From assembly GCA_037176905.1 (NCBI GenBank), contig JBBBWG010030333.1, forward strand, positions 3,928 to 49,291: 45,364 nucleotides of DNA, given 5' to 3'. Below the pieces are notes generated by a model that searched no databases, was not told the origin of the DNA, and was given only the letters and a program-made list of their open reading frames with translations. Source of the stretch: Azolla pinnata. Its lineage: Eukaryota; Streptophyta; Polypodiopsida; Salviniales; Salviniaceae. This document shows positions 21,315 through 37,775 of this stretch, piece by piece. Within the stretch, counting starts at the first letter, position 1; each line of letters begins with the position of its first letter. The translations under genes and the position numbers were made by a program.

Positions 21315-23600
21315 GGCAGGAAGACGACGACGAAGACGATGCAGCAGCAGCAGAAGAAGAAGAAGAAGAAGAAGAAATCAGAAGAAGAAATCAGAAGAAG
21401 AAGACTTATTATCTCGATTTTTGACCGTTACAGAGAGAAATCCTAAATTGAGTGGAGCTTTTGCTCTGTGTTTTTTTGCCCCTGTTCCTTCCTTTGCAGA
21501 CACTTCCCCACTTCTTGGCAGTTAATAGATGAAACAGGGCCTTTTTGTTAACTACTTTTAGATGTGGATTACTGATTCTTTGTTCATGCCTTTTGTGCTT
21601 GTAAACTTGTGTTGACTGCACCTCTGTAATCCAATTCATTGTGAATGTATGTGTGTGTGAATGTATGTGTAAGTGTGTGCGCGTGTGTGTGAGCTCGCAT
21701 GCAAAGAGACTGCGCAAGAACTGGCATTTATGTATGTCAGTCAGGCAGTCAGTCAGTCAGCTCATTGCGACAGGTGCTGTCAAACGAAAGAGCTTTCGGA
21801 AATGCCAGTGCAGCTTGATGTTTGCGTCGGAAACAAATTCGAAGCGAGGCATGCTTCGATGGATCGAACCGAATCGAACACGCATGGCAAGGCGGCAAAG
21901 CGCTAGCATAGATCGTCGCCGCTTCATTGCGATACATGTTGGTAGCGAAGGAGCGCTTCGAAGGCGCCAATGTAGCTCGACTCTTTGTCGGACGCAACAA
22001 AATCTGATTCGAGGCCACTATAGATCGATAGATCAATCACCATGATGTGGAGGTAGCTCTCACCTACACTCCACCTACTTTGCGAATCTTCTGCAAACAA
22101 CTTGACACACGCATCTTTGTTACTCTCTTTGTTTAGGGTGACAATGAATTGATAGCGTAATGGTGGGGCCAAACATTAGAGCAAGAGCAAAGCAGAGAGA
22201 TTGGAATTCCATGATCACAACATGTTTGATGGTCATGGTCTACCATTCAAAGGGCCCACCAGCACCCACATCCCATAGTTGTTTCAAATCAAGATCCTCT
22301 AGTAGATCATTCTCATGGTACTCTAGATTCTTGTAAGTTGTATCATGTCTTCCTACTCCCACTTCACCATGTCATGAGCCTCGCGCTCTGCAAGCTTGAC
22401 CTTTAAACCCTAAGCCCTAAACCCAAGTTTAATACCTAACCCTAGTATTAGAAGTGAGGCTGTATGCCCTTGCACCAAACCTTAGTTCAATGCTACCTAA
22501 CAGGATCATGAATAATGGATGCCACACCTATTGCATACACTAGGAACATTAATATTCATTTCATTGGCTTTATGCCAGACATATGATTAAGCATTTCCAA
22601 GAGAGATTAAGTATACACCCATGCTTCCGAGATGAGACTACGACAACAAAAGCTCACATTAGAATACCTCAACTTCAATCAGAAACATCGTGCACAATGC
22701 TCAAGGCTACATACTGAAAACTAAACACAAACACATCAATTCACTCAAGACACTCCTTGCACAAAACCTCTCTTGTTCGTTCAGCAGTAGCAAACATCTA
22801 TCTCAGTTTTTTAGATTTTCAGTTTCTTTCTAAGGATTCATGTGGAACCATTCATGTAGAAAGAAACATCTATCTCAAACCAAACAAAAGCCAAACATAG
22901 AAATGGTTCCACATTCAACAAAAACCTCCTTCACATGATACCTTAGGTTTCCACAACTCTTCGCCTTGCAAACTTGTTCAGAAAAGGTGGCCCAAATTGG
23001 ATCACAAACTTTAACGCCCAACACAATACCCGATTCCATTTACTTGTCATTTCTTAAAAATAAATCTTACATGGGGTCAATTGAACATGCCCTTGCATCA
23101 CTACTTTTAGGTTCCTGCATTCCAAATATAAACAGAGATATTCTAAATAGATATATACGCAGAGCACAGATGTACGAAAAGAACAGGCAGATAACCAAAC
23201 TCCTAGTTTACTCAATAGTATACTGACATATCTCAGTATTTCCGTCTCTTTCCGAATTTTGTTCTGTTTCGAGTATTCATAGAGTTGACACCAGTGAGTT
23301 GCACCAGAAGGATAGTCCTGCTTGAATAGAAAATAAATCTAAGATAGCTAAAAAGCATATTTAGTTTTCAGCATCTTTCCATTGTTGCCATGGATATTCT
23401 GTAAAAACAGGAAACAGGATAATCAAATTGATTGATATCCATACATATACCAGATACTCAACCTTTGGTATTTAAGTATCCTCCAACTTCTCATGAACAA
23501 AACTTTTGATGCCTACATTGGTAATTCAACGATTTAATCATAAGTGATGTCACTTTTAACCCAATTTGAAACCAAGCAGGACCTGCACATGAGACAATCT
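21315..23600. other. Intergenic region between the SAUR-like gene and the thiolase gene
   Basis: Near 21340-21405 a GAA/CAG-rich run would be in the leader of the minus-strand gene. GTGTATGT repeats lie at about 21645-21690 and a CAGT run at about 21737-21760. Degenerate CCCTAAACCC words occur near 22403-22445. A small inverted repeat at 22841-22913 is listed separately. No gene was recognised. Confidence 0.4.
22841..22913. repeat. Short inverted repeat
   Basis: TGTGGAACCATT (22841-22852) is perfectly complementary to AATGGTTCCACA (22902-22913), with a 49-base loop. It could be a small hairpin or a MITE remnant. No conserved target duplication was seen. Confidence 0.5.
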
Positions 23601-28110
<4,510 letters not shown>

Positions 28111-28671
28111 GGCTGCGTGAACCTAGTGCTGCTGAAATTGTTTCGTGAGTCTTTATTTAATAAGATTTAATTAAGGTTTCAGCATGAACACCATGTTCCT
28201 AAAACCTCGACCAAGACAACATCTCATCATCGCACTAGTGTGCATGTATTTGTGTATGCATTTTTCCACTCTCCCACGATGTTGTAATGCACATCGAGCT
28301 GTCGTACATGCCTCCATGTTCCGCCCTTTCCTTTTACGTGTAGCCTCATTAAAATGTTGCATTTTAGAGATATATGATCAAATGTTCATGTTCTCAAACT
28401 TGTTGTGCTTTCCAACCCTCATCAAAGTGTTGCATTCCAAGCAAACGCGCGTCGATCATCGTTTGCATCATCGGAGGGTAGAGACATCTCTCGACATATC
28501 ATCAACAGATGTATAGTTTGTTTTTTCAAGTTAAGGACCTTTGCGCTTCTAATGTCCTTGCTTTCAAAGAGACGGGAATGGCCCCAAGTGGCAAGTAGAA
28601 ATCGGTCACACGTGGGTGACACGTCGACAGCCCGCTTTTCCCTGTAATCAAACGCAACGCGAACGAAGACG
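28111..28671. promoter_or_regulatory. Divergent promoter region, thiolase (-) and SAWADEE gene (+)
   Basis: 561 bases separate the two start codons. Within it, ACACGTGG (28608-28615; G-box/ABRE core CACGTG) is followed by ACACGTCG (28620-28627), two ACGT cores about 12 bases apart. This arrangement is known from abscisic-acid-responsive promoters. They lie 45-64 bases before the plus-strand ATG and could fall within its leader. Which gene they serve is not known. Confidence 0.55.
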
Positions 28672-31600
28672 ATGGAAGACGATGAAGCTACAGCTCCCAT
28701 GGAGATGGAGATGGAAATGAAGCGCATTTCTGATGACGCGTGGTTCCACTGTCGCCTCTCTGTCAGAAGGTTCGGTTCCTTCTTCGTCCATTCTCTCAAT
28801 TCTGGCTCCAAGCCGCCTTTCGGTCGCAGCTCCTTTTCCTCCGCTTATATTCTGCACGAAGATTTTCTGAATATGCAATCTGTAAAACGCGGATGATGCG
28901 TGCTGTCTGTAGAAAGTAATAAGACTGTGGAATGCTTTTATTCTCTTGGAATGCAGTCGATTCAGCACATATCTTATTGATCCAGAATCACTAAGATTGT
29001 CAGCAACCACTATATCTGTGTGATGTTTTACAGTAGCGATGGAGCCTTCGAATGGTCATTCATCATCAACGCACTGACGTCATTTTTTCCTGCAGGAAGA
29101 TACTTCTTTTTCTGTTTGCAGCATTTGATGTTTTAAGAAAGAAATGTGTAACACGATAACTATTGAATCTTAATTGATTACTCAATGAAAATAAGTAACC
29201 TTGCAGGAGCGTACTTGGTGAAGCTTTAGGACAGTTCATCATTTTCATGATAAGTCTTACTATGCATGAAAACGTGCATGCTACAAATTTTTTCAAGGAA
29301 ACTTCTTTTTTGATTACTTATCAAAGATCACCAACAAAATGTTTTGCTGAAACGCAAATTTATGTCTTTCCCTATAAGCTGCCATGCATTAGCTCCCACT
29401 GTTTGATTGTATACTTAAAACAAGTGCATATAATAAGAGTAATGTCAGCCAAGAAATGACGTAAGTTTGTAATTCAAGTTCATGTTTATAGTGCACATAC
29501 TATGAAGTATACATGATAATAATTTCTTCAGGCTATTTATTGTCGAATATTTTCTTTAAATGAACGCTAGTTCCATGGTTGCCACATAGAGGGTGCTAAG
29601 GGACTCCTTCTTTGCATAGTGGAAGATTTCTTGTTATAGGATAGATGAAAAAGCAACTATTCTTTTGTGCAGCGTCCATGGTTTCCAAGACACTCTTAAT
29701 TTTGATTGTGATCATGGAATGGATGAAGACAATATGGAAGGTCGAAGTATTCTCACAGCAGAAGAGGCAAAGTGCAGAATCAGACCTTGTTCTGTACAGA
29801 TTCTCTCAAATGGAAGATGCTTCTACTTGCAAGTTGGAGATATCGTGGCAGCTTCGAGAACACCACCAAACTGTTGTAGGAGGCCTTTGTACTTGTATGA
29901 TGCATCCATTCAAAAGGTATCTTCGATGTTTGAGCGAGAGCATTTATGTATATATGTATAATATCTTTGGTAGTATTGACATGTTATAAAAGGCAAAAAC
30001 TGAGTCATAGGAAGGCCTTAAAAATATACCACTTTTGCTATAAAAACATGCAGATCAACAAGAAGCAACATCGGCCCCAAACTTATTGTAAATGTACTTT
30101 CGAGCTCACTTGGTTGGATAGGATTATGAAAGGGAAAACGTTCAGAGCTTCTGCTAGACAGATTTATACCATAAGCCAAGAGAGCATTGAAAGATTCCCA
30201 GTCCTCTCCCGATGGTTGCAATCTTCTAATTATACAGGACATAGGATTTACTGCCCGTACGAAGCAAGAAGTGAATCTGATGAAGACACAAAATTGCTGG
30301 AAGAAGATATTGATAAAATAATTGCAGTAACTGAAGGTATTATCTGTTCCTTCTCTCTCTAAAATTGAAGCATAACACCTTGGATGCTTTTAAATCTGTG
30401 AATACTGGAGTTCAGATTCTTAGCGATACTGCTTTGTGCAGTGTAGAAACTTCTGTGTAATTTGTGATTATAAAAACTTAAGAGGGCCAAATTGCAGAGA
30501 CGGTTAATCTCATCACGAATAGCACCACAGAAAGGATATTGAGAACGAGGGAGAATAAAACTGGTGCACAGAAAACACCGGGTGACAGAAACGGAGATGG
30601 TACAGAAGAAAAACAACCAGCGGACATATGTTTACCATCGAATGATCCAAAGCCACGCCTAGGACTCCTTGCAGCTCGAGCAGCATTTGCAGCTATGGTG
30701 GCAGGTACTCATGTTGATGATGGTATACAAGATTTAGGTGAAAATTCTCTACTAGCAGATCAACGCTTCCCTGGCCGCCTGGAGGCATTGAAACGAATTA
30801 ATACAACTTCATCCTGCTATCATGGATTATCTGGGGAAAGAGATGAATATTCCTGGTCTGGGAAAGGTAACAGTAAATTTTCTATCACACCGATTATTCA
30901 TGCATGGTGAAAATTCCAATTTTCAAGGAAAACATGCAATATCATGTCCCATAAAACTTCTGGGATAGTACATTGATACAAAGATGTTTCATATATACTG
31001 GATGTACCCTTTGTTCTCTACAAGCATGTAAGGACAGTCAGCATGGAAAGTTATGCAGCTACAGGCAACAGATTGGATCGGAATTTTTACATGGAGGAAA
31101 ATATTTCACCTGATGTGAAGTCACCATTGGAACTGTCAAAGAGCTATGTCACAGGAATCCCATATTTCAGCACTGAAATAGCTAAAGAAATTCACGGCAG
31201 GGACAGCATGCCTCATTCAAAGAGATTGAGAACATCAGGTATATATATAGAGAATTAATTGTCAAAAGAGTTCCAGTTTATTTTCTGAACCTTTGTTATA
31301 ATTAGATTATAGAAGGGAACAAATGCAGATTTCCAAATGAAAATTCTGTTGTAGTTGAAAGAATGGATCGAAAGGTGTCGTCCAAATTAGAGAAGAAAAG
31401 AGGTAGAATAATGAAGTGCTTTCCTCCGGGGGAATGTAAAAAGGAATCGGGTAAGTGACATATTCAACCCTTTATAAGAAATCATTTTCATCAAGCATAA
31501 GCAGTAATAAGATTTGGTTGATTCAGGGAATTCGAGATCTTTGAGTTGTCCAATATCGAGAAAGAAAGAGAAGAAGAGAAACCTAAAAGACAGGCCCCAG

Positions 31601-31702
31601 CAGAATCACACATTAAAAAATGGTATCGTCATAAGGGAGGCAGAAGAAGATTTCATGGAGATTCAATTGGTTGTGGAGATTCCGGTTGATGGATATACTT
31701 GA
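28672..31702 (+). CDS. SAWADEE-domain protein, no homeodomain (7 exons)
   Basis: Exons 28672-28769, 29673-29916, 30054-30336, 30498-30866, 31038-31238, 31313-31450 and 31527-31702 give 502 residues. Residues about 21-170 look like a SAWADEE domain: DDAWFHCRLSV, then DTLNFDCDHGMDEDN, then CRIRPCSVQI and LQVGDIVAA, then YLYDASIQK and a zinc-type cluster H120, C126, C128 (HRPQTYCKCTFELTW). In SHH1/SHH2 this domain reads histone H3 with unmethylated K4 and methylated K9, guiding RNA polymerase IV. The canonical family has an N-terminal homeodomain; here the domain starts near residue 20 and nothing homeodomain-like precedes it. The rest (about 171-502) is charged and rich in Ser/Asp/Lys, with basic patches near 430-470 (RKKEKKRN). 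The acceptor for exon 5 was chosen to keep frame (CAG before TCAGCATGG). A reader-like chromatin role is inferred. Confidence 0.75.
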
Positions 31703-33375
31703 GTGGTTAAGAGAGTTATATATTCCTTTCTTGTGAATTTATATTGTGTTTTACACGAAATGGACGATCAACATGGTTTCATGTCTCTCTCTCTTCCATC
31801 AACAAAATAGAACCACAAGAAGAAGGAAAACCGTTATCGAATCTCCACAAATTCTCTATTTCTTCAAGGCCCTAGATCTACAACCAAATTAGTAGTATCC
31901 TGCCTTTGGCTTGATACATGTTTCTCGATTCCGTATTATCTGCCAATGTTTGTCGATATGGTTTGCGTCTTATGCACAGTTGACTATCCGGCCGTTGTTG
32001 ATACGGTTTGTCGAGGAGATTTTATCCCCTTGTTGCATGCCCATGTGTATAATAAGTAGAAATGGCCGCATGTTTGCTGTCTATTTATGGGAAACCGGAT
32101 TCCCTCACATATATGCGTGTATCACTTGACTTCGAGGATTCCATATCACGTATTCAATGCATCTCATTAGCTTTCTTCCTTTCTAGGGGTTTGGCACTTG
32201 TTGAGGGAAACAAGAATAATCGATAAGTCTTCTCACTTGTGCCAAATCGATAAGTCTTCTCACTTGTGCCATAACATAACCACCCACAGCATTGGTGAAT
32301 GACATTATGGGCTTTGGAGATGTGTGGATTGGTTGTGATACTTGGCTTAAAATCTACCCTTGTACCTAGAAAATGGATTTACGTTTCGTAAAAAGTTGAT
32401 GTTGTGGATATGTCACATAACAAACTCGTATGTAAATTCTCTGGCGCTTGAACATAATAGATTTATCTCAATTACTTTTATGCCATAATGGTCTCCACAC
32501 TGTGATTGAAGTACAAAGCGATCTCAACCTCTTTCATTTAACACCTCAGGAGAGAAGGAACTTAGCTAGTAGAATTTAAGAAATGTTGCCTTTTGACGAG
32601 TTTGCGTGTTCATAGTAGGCTTCCCATGACCAACCTCATCATTTGTCACAATTTGTGTTCCCTATCTCTTTGGATAGTCTTTATAAAGTGTTGGCGAGCT
32701 TCATGAAGTTTTTCGTTATGTACTTCTTTCAAGCTACATTGATTCATGTAGGCATATGCTTGACTATGGTGGATCAAATTTAGGTCCACGAGAACGATTT
32801 CCTCGAACTTTTCTCGATCTTCCATTTGAAGCTCGTCATCGTTGTGGAGCATTATCCTCGAGCATCCTGGAATGAATAGGCATTCCTTTTCAATGTGTTT
32901 GTGCATGAGGATTGTTCCCTGCATTACGGATGACCACACCTGCCCGAATCATTCCATGCACTTATGGTCCTCGCACAGTAAGTCACACAATGAAAAGTCT
33001 TTCGGTCCATTGACCAAGTTCAAAGCACCTTCAGTTCTGCTACCGTTCCTAAAAGCACGACGATCATCGTCATTATTCCGCGAACGTACGACACAACTTC
33101 CGGATGAACATTATTACAGACGGGCGCATGATCGAGGGCCATCGCGAGCTTTCGAACAAATGGATGAAATGCGGTTTTGCAGCGCATCGAAGGCCCCATG
33201 CAGTTCGGATGCAAACACCTATGTACAGATACAGCGTTGTGGGAATCAATGAATCGAACGCTTTGGAGCTACTGATGGGCCGCTTCCGATTGCGCGAGCG
33301 TTGTTTGCCAGCTTCGCGATTGCAGTTCGGGTCCGATCTGTTCGGGCGGTATCGACAAGCGCGAAATGCAATGCA
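31703..33375. other. Intergenic region upstream of PP1
   Basis: No supported gene. GATAAGTCTTCTCACTTGTG occurs twice in tandem (about 32222-32271). A minus-strand frame of 97 codons (32646-32939, KHIEKECLFIPGCSR) is intact but matches nothing I know; it may be a transposon remnant. Confidence 0.4.
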
Positions 33376-33377
33376 GG

Positions 33378-33418
<41 letters not shown>
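33378..33418. repeat. CAT/ATC trinucleotide microsatellite
   Basis: About 13 perfect ATC units. It produces the His and Asp runs in the local frames, which are not genes. Confidence 0.9.
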
Positions 33419-33420
<2 letters not shown>

Positions 33421-34013
33421 CAAAGTCCACAAGCCAAGAAGGAAGAGGAAGAAGAGGAAAGAAGAAGATGTGTGCAGTGAGGAGATTCGATCCGGTGATG
33501 GGTCCCTGTTAAAATCTTCAGAGAGAAGAGGATCGACATTCTTTCTTTCGGCCTTTTCTTCTTCTTCTTCTTTCTTCTGCTTCTTCTTCTTCTTCTTCTC
33601 GCGAGCGCTCCTCAGAAAACCCTAACGTCTGAAATACAGAATTCCACGCTGCCTCCCTGCGCACGAGACCCAAGATTCGATCCCCCCCCCCCCCCTTCAC
33701 CTTTTACCCCTTCATCTCCCCATCTTCACAAACCCTAACCCTATTCCTGAGTCCTGACAGAGGGAAGCGCAGAAACTCAGAGAAACTGGACGAGCTACCC
33801 CAACTTGCTGCAGACCTTCAGAGAAAGCGAGGGGCTGGCAATCTCTTTCCCCCTCATCCTCGGCACACGGAGAGAGAGAGAGAGAGAGCGCGGCACAGGC
33901 ATCTGGACCCTCCCCGCTCCTCCCCAATTTTCGAGATAGATTGGGAGATTATCGCATACCCCTAATCCCGTGACATATATAGGGAGGGCTAGACCGGAGA
34001 GACGGAGGATTCC
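33419..34013. promoter_or_regulatory. PP1 promoter and leader region
   Basis: It contains GAA and TTC runs, a C homopolymer (about 33682-33695), telo-box-like words (AAACCCTAAC near 33618 and ACAAACCCTAACCCTATTCC near 33728) and a GA run (33868-33886). No clear TATA box was placed with confidence; ATATATA at 33975-33981 is too close to the ATG to be certain. Confidence 0.45.
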
Positions 34014-37000
34014 ATGGACCCTGCGGTGATCGATGACATAATCAATCGTCTTCTGGAGGTTCGGAAGTCGCGGCCTGGTAAGCAGGTTCAGCTATCAGAG
34101 AATGAGATCCGTCAGCTCTGCTCCACTGCCAAGCACATCTTTATGCAGCAGCCAAACCTCTTGGAGCTCGAAGCCCCAATCAAGATCTGTGGTACGCTCT
34201 CCCCTTCTCTGTAAATTGTCGTGGCTCTCTTACGCGGAAGCGTGTCATTTCCTACCATTATCATCGGATCATAATGTTTCTTCCCAATTCTCGAATCAAC
34301 ACGCATGCATGGCCTGTCATTTTTCATAGAATGGCATGTTGATCCATGGCCTTTTCTCATCGACGCATGTTAATATCCTATCCTCTTTCTGGAAGCATGT
34401 TAGTTCGTAACCCTGTTCAGTTTGATGCAGAACACATTGCTTTCCTGTGTAATCTTCGATGAAAATAAACGGTTCTATGCTATTTCGTTTCAAAAGCATG
34501 CTATCCTACCATGCACGTGCTACTTTCTATCAGTCACTCTTACCAGAAAAAAAGCAGATTCGAAAGAAGAAAAATAGTTGGTGTGTGTGTTTGAAGTCTT
34601 TAACAGCACTACTCAAATTCAGCATTTAGATAACTGTTATCTATATTTATTTGCTCACAATTACCTTATCTTTTGTATGTGGTCTACATCGTAGATTCTG
34701 GCGTGTCTCTTCATTAATCTAAAAAGCCTTTGAATATCTAGCTATAAACGTGTTCCGTTTTAACCTGGTCAACATGTTCTTAATCATTTGAGATAACTTT
34801 TCTTACAAATGATACCTTTATCCTGACAAACAAGATTACGAATGTGACCTTCTGTTAAATGTTCATTGCACATGTTTGATAGAACTCATTATGATTCATA
34901 AATGCGTTAGTACAGTTGGGAATTCTGAGGATCTAAGTGATGCAGGCAAACTTATCTTACCGGAAAAGAGAGAATTGCCACAATGTTACTCTTTTGAAAT
35001 GGCAATCGATAGACTTGGTGCTCAAATACCTTAGTGTTAAAGGAGACAAAAAATGACTTTTACCAGAGGCAGAGAACAATGAGAAACACCAAATGTACTT
35101 TTTAGATCTGTAGTGTTTATATAAGAAAGGACCTAATTCCCCCGTCTTTTTTTCGTAAGTTTGTTTGAAACCTCAGAAATTGGGAAGTTAACTGTGGATT
35201 GAGCATATAAATGGTCAATTAACACTTACAATAGTGTAAAGGGGATGAATCATTGGTATAATCTCCTTTATATGATGGACCAATCGATGATACTTGGTAA
35301 AGAAACAGAGAGTTTTCATATGCTAATCATATTTTTATCTTGTATCACAAGCTGTGTTTTCATCATCTTTATGACTCCCATCATCTCAGTGGCTTTTTCC
35401 TAACTCAGGGTAGCATTTGAAGCCATTACTATTTATGTATCAACCCACATATAAGCATATAATCATATGCTTTGTATATCATGCTTCAAAGGCCCTCTTT
35501 ATGATTTGGTCGCTTCTCTTGTGTCTCTGGGTGATTTTTCCAGATTGTGCAGCTTCTATTCTGCACCAAATGGTATTTAGATTCCAAATCACTTGATGTT
35601 TTGGTCGTCCCTAATGTATCTAGGTGTGTATGTAACAAGAGCTCGGGATTTGTGGTTGATATTGCTTGGAAATACAAAGAAGGTTTCTTTCGTCTGGCTG
35701 AGATCCTATTTGAAGTATTCTTCAAAAGGAAGAACATCCTAAAGAGTGCTTCTAATGTTCAGTGAAGTTTCTTCAACCATGATGACCATGAGCTTGTACT
35801 CAATAAAATTAGAACCATTTAAGCACATGTTATATCCCATTTCAAGGTTATCAAAAGCTTTTAATAGGCACATGGATAACTGGTTGAATTTGCTACATAT
35901 TTATAGACTTAATGTATATCTGATTGACCTGGTGCATCTCAAAGGCGTAGTGCATGTCCAACAGATTGAACACAAGTTAACACCTTGTCTCACATTGGCA
36001 AATGTTGCATATGCCTATCTCCATGAGAAATAACAATGTGTACACTCCAGTGGAGTTTGATGGACTTAGAGCTTAGTAGCACGTTTTACTCGAGCATTCC
36101 TACCGAGTTTTATTAGAACTGTCTTCCAATTAATGGCCGAGTTGGTGCTAGGGAGAGTCATTTGATACAACCATTGAATATTGGCAAACACATGCCCAGT
36201 AAGTGCTTTCTGAAAGATGGAAAGTGGGAATGTATAATATAGATAAGCAAAGTAGCGCTTCTTTTCAACATGCAGATCATGAATTCAAGTTTAATCCACC
36301 TGGTTTATGGTTTAGGGTCACGAAAGTCTTCTGTGATTCTTTTTCATTATATTTTTGCCACTTTCTGATATGAAATAGGTTTAACATATTTTAGTGCTAT
36401 CTGATTCTCATATCAATGCATTATTATGCTACTAGTTTGTAAATTTTATTCTTGTTTGCGTTTGTAGGTGACATTCATGGTCAATATTCTGATCTATTGA
36501 GGCTTTTTGAATACGGTGGCTTCCCTCCCCAAGCAAATTACCTGTTTTTGGGAGATTATGTAGATAGAGGGAAACAAAGCCTTGAAACAATATGCCTCCT
36601 CCTGGCTTATAAGATAAAGTATCCAGAGAATTTTTTCCTGCTACGGGGTAATCATGAATGTGCTTCAATTAATCGAATTTATGGTTTCTACGACGAATGC
36701 AAGCGACGTTTCAATGTAAGATTATGGAAGGCATTCACTGAATGCTTCAATTGTCTACCTGTGGCTGCTCTCATCGATGAGAAGATACTGTGCATGCATG
36801 GTGGGCTGTCTCCTGATTTGACTAATTTGGATCAAATAAGGAATATACCACGACCAACAGATGTTCCAGATCAGGGTCTTTTATGTGATTTACTATGGGC
36901 TGACCCAGATAAAACAATCGTAGGATGGGGTGAGAATGATAGAGGGGTCTCTTTCACCTTTGGGGCCGATAAAGTAAGAGAATTCCTAGAAAAGCATGAT

Positions 37001-37577
37001 CTAGACCTCATCTGTCGGGCCCACCAGGTGCAAAGCTCCCTGTTGAATTATTGAACTTGTTTCTCAATCTTTGACTTGAAGTACATGGATCAATGTTGTG
37101 TATGTGTGCCATTCATCCTCTCTGATCTACATTCTCCAGGTAGTTGAGGAAGGGTATGAGTTCTTTGCTGAGCGGCATCTAGTGACAATCTTCTCAGCAC
37201 CAAATTACTGTGGAGAATTCGATAATTCCGGCGCAATGATGAGCGTGGATGATTCCCTCATGTGCTCATTCCAGATTTTGAAACCAGCAGATAAAAAGGC
37301 AAAAGTAAATTATAATCCTGCAGGCTTGGCCCGTGGTACTCCACCTCGAGGAGCTAAGGTAACAGAACCATTTGAGGAAGATGACCAAATCCGAAATTCT
37401 CATTTTACAATTGTTCTTTGTGTACCTGTGTGCATATATATGTATATATGGTCAAATGCTAGAGAGAGACTAGAGTGCCAGGTGATGGAACTAATATAGT
37501 GTGAATGTATACAATCTTCAGACACATGTTGCAAAGTTGTTAGGTTTATAACAGAATTGCTTACGACTACTAGAGTT

Positions 37578-37612
<35 letters not shown>

Positions 37613-37775
37613 CATAACTCAGTTGGTAAAGTTGCACTGTGAGTCATGCATGATTTTGACCCCTAGATGCCATCGTGATATCTATTAATTAGAGTGGTCG
37701 GTTGGTTGATTGATTAATTGATCCATTAATTGATTTTGGTTGTTGTGGCAGCCCTTTGTAGGAAGCAAAGTGTAA
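34014..37775 (+). CDS. TOPP: PP1 catalytic subunit (TOPP-type Ser/Thr phosphatase), 4 exons
   Basis: Exons 34014-34191, 36468-37027, 37140-37358 and 37752-37775 give 326 residues, the usual PP1 length. Metal and catalytic motifs are complete: GDIHGQ (D61, H63), GDYVDRG (D89), RGNHE (N121, H122), then [27 protein letters not shown] followed across the intron by VVEEGYEFF, and [10 protein letters not shown]. The enzyme dephosphorylates Ser/Thr on many partners selected by regulatory subunits; plant TOPPs act in nucleus and cytosol. The last exon is only 24 bases (PFVGSKV); I inferred it from a TTGTTGTGGCAG acceptor. If intron 3 is retained, the frame continues from 37359 to 37499, giving about 365 residues with a charged/hydrophobic tail. 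The 2276-base intron 1 holds no recognisable element. Core identity is certain; the C-terminus is less so. Confidence 0.93.
37577..37670 (+). repeat. GA microsatellite plus tRNA-like A/B-box segment in PP1 intron 3
   Basis: A GA run (about 37577-37609) is followed by TAACTCAGTTGG (37615-37626), a good Pol III A box, and GATTTTGACCCC (37652-37663), a weak B box. The spacing is somewhat short for a whole tRNA, and no acceptor-stem pairing is evident. A tRNA-derived SINE head is the likelier reading. A related A-box phrase (TAACTCAGTTGG) also lies at 41760-41771 in a galactosyltransferase intron. Confidence 0.4.

Noticed and set aside
33104-33625. 173-codon frame before PP1 with a His run
   Set aside because: The His run is the ATC microsatellite and the rest has no domain; it lies in the PP1 promoter region.
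37611-37670. Functional tRNA gene
   Set aside because: The A box is good but the B box is weak and I could not pair an acceptor stem or anticodon arm; a SINE fragment is more likely.
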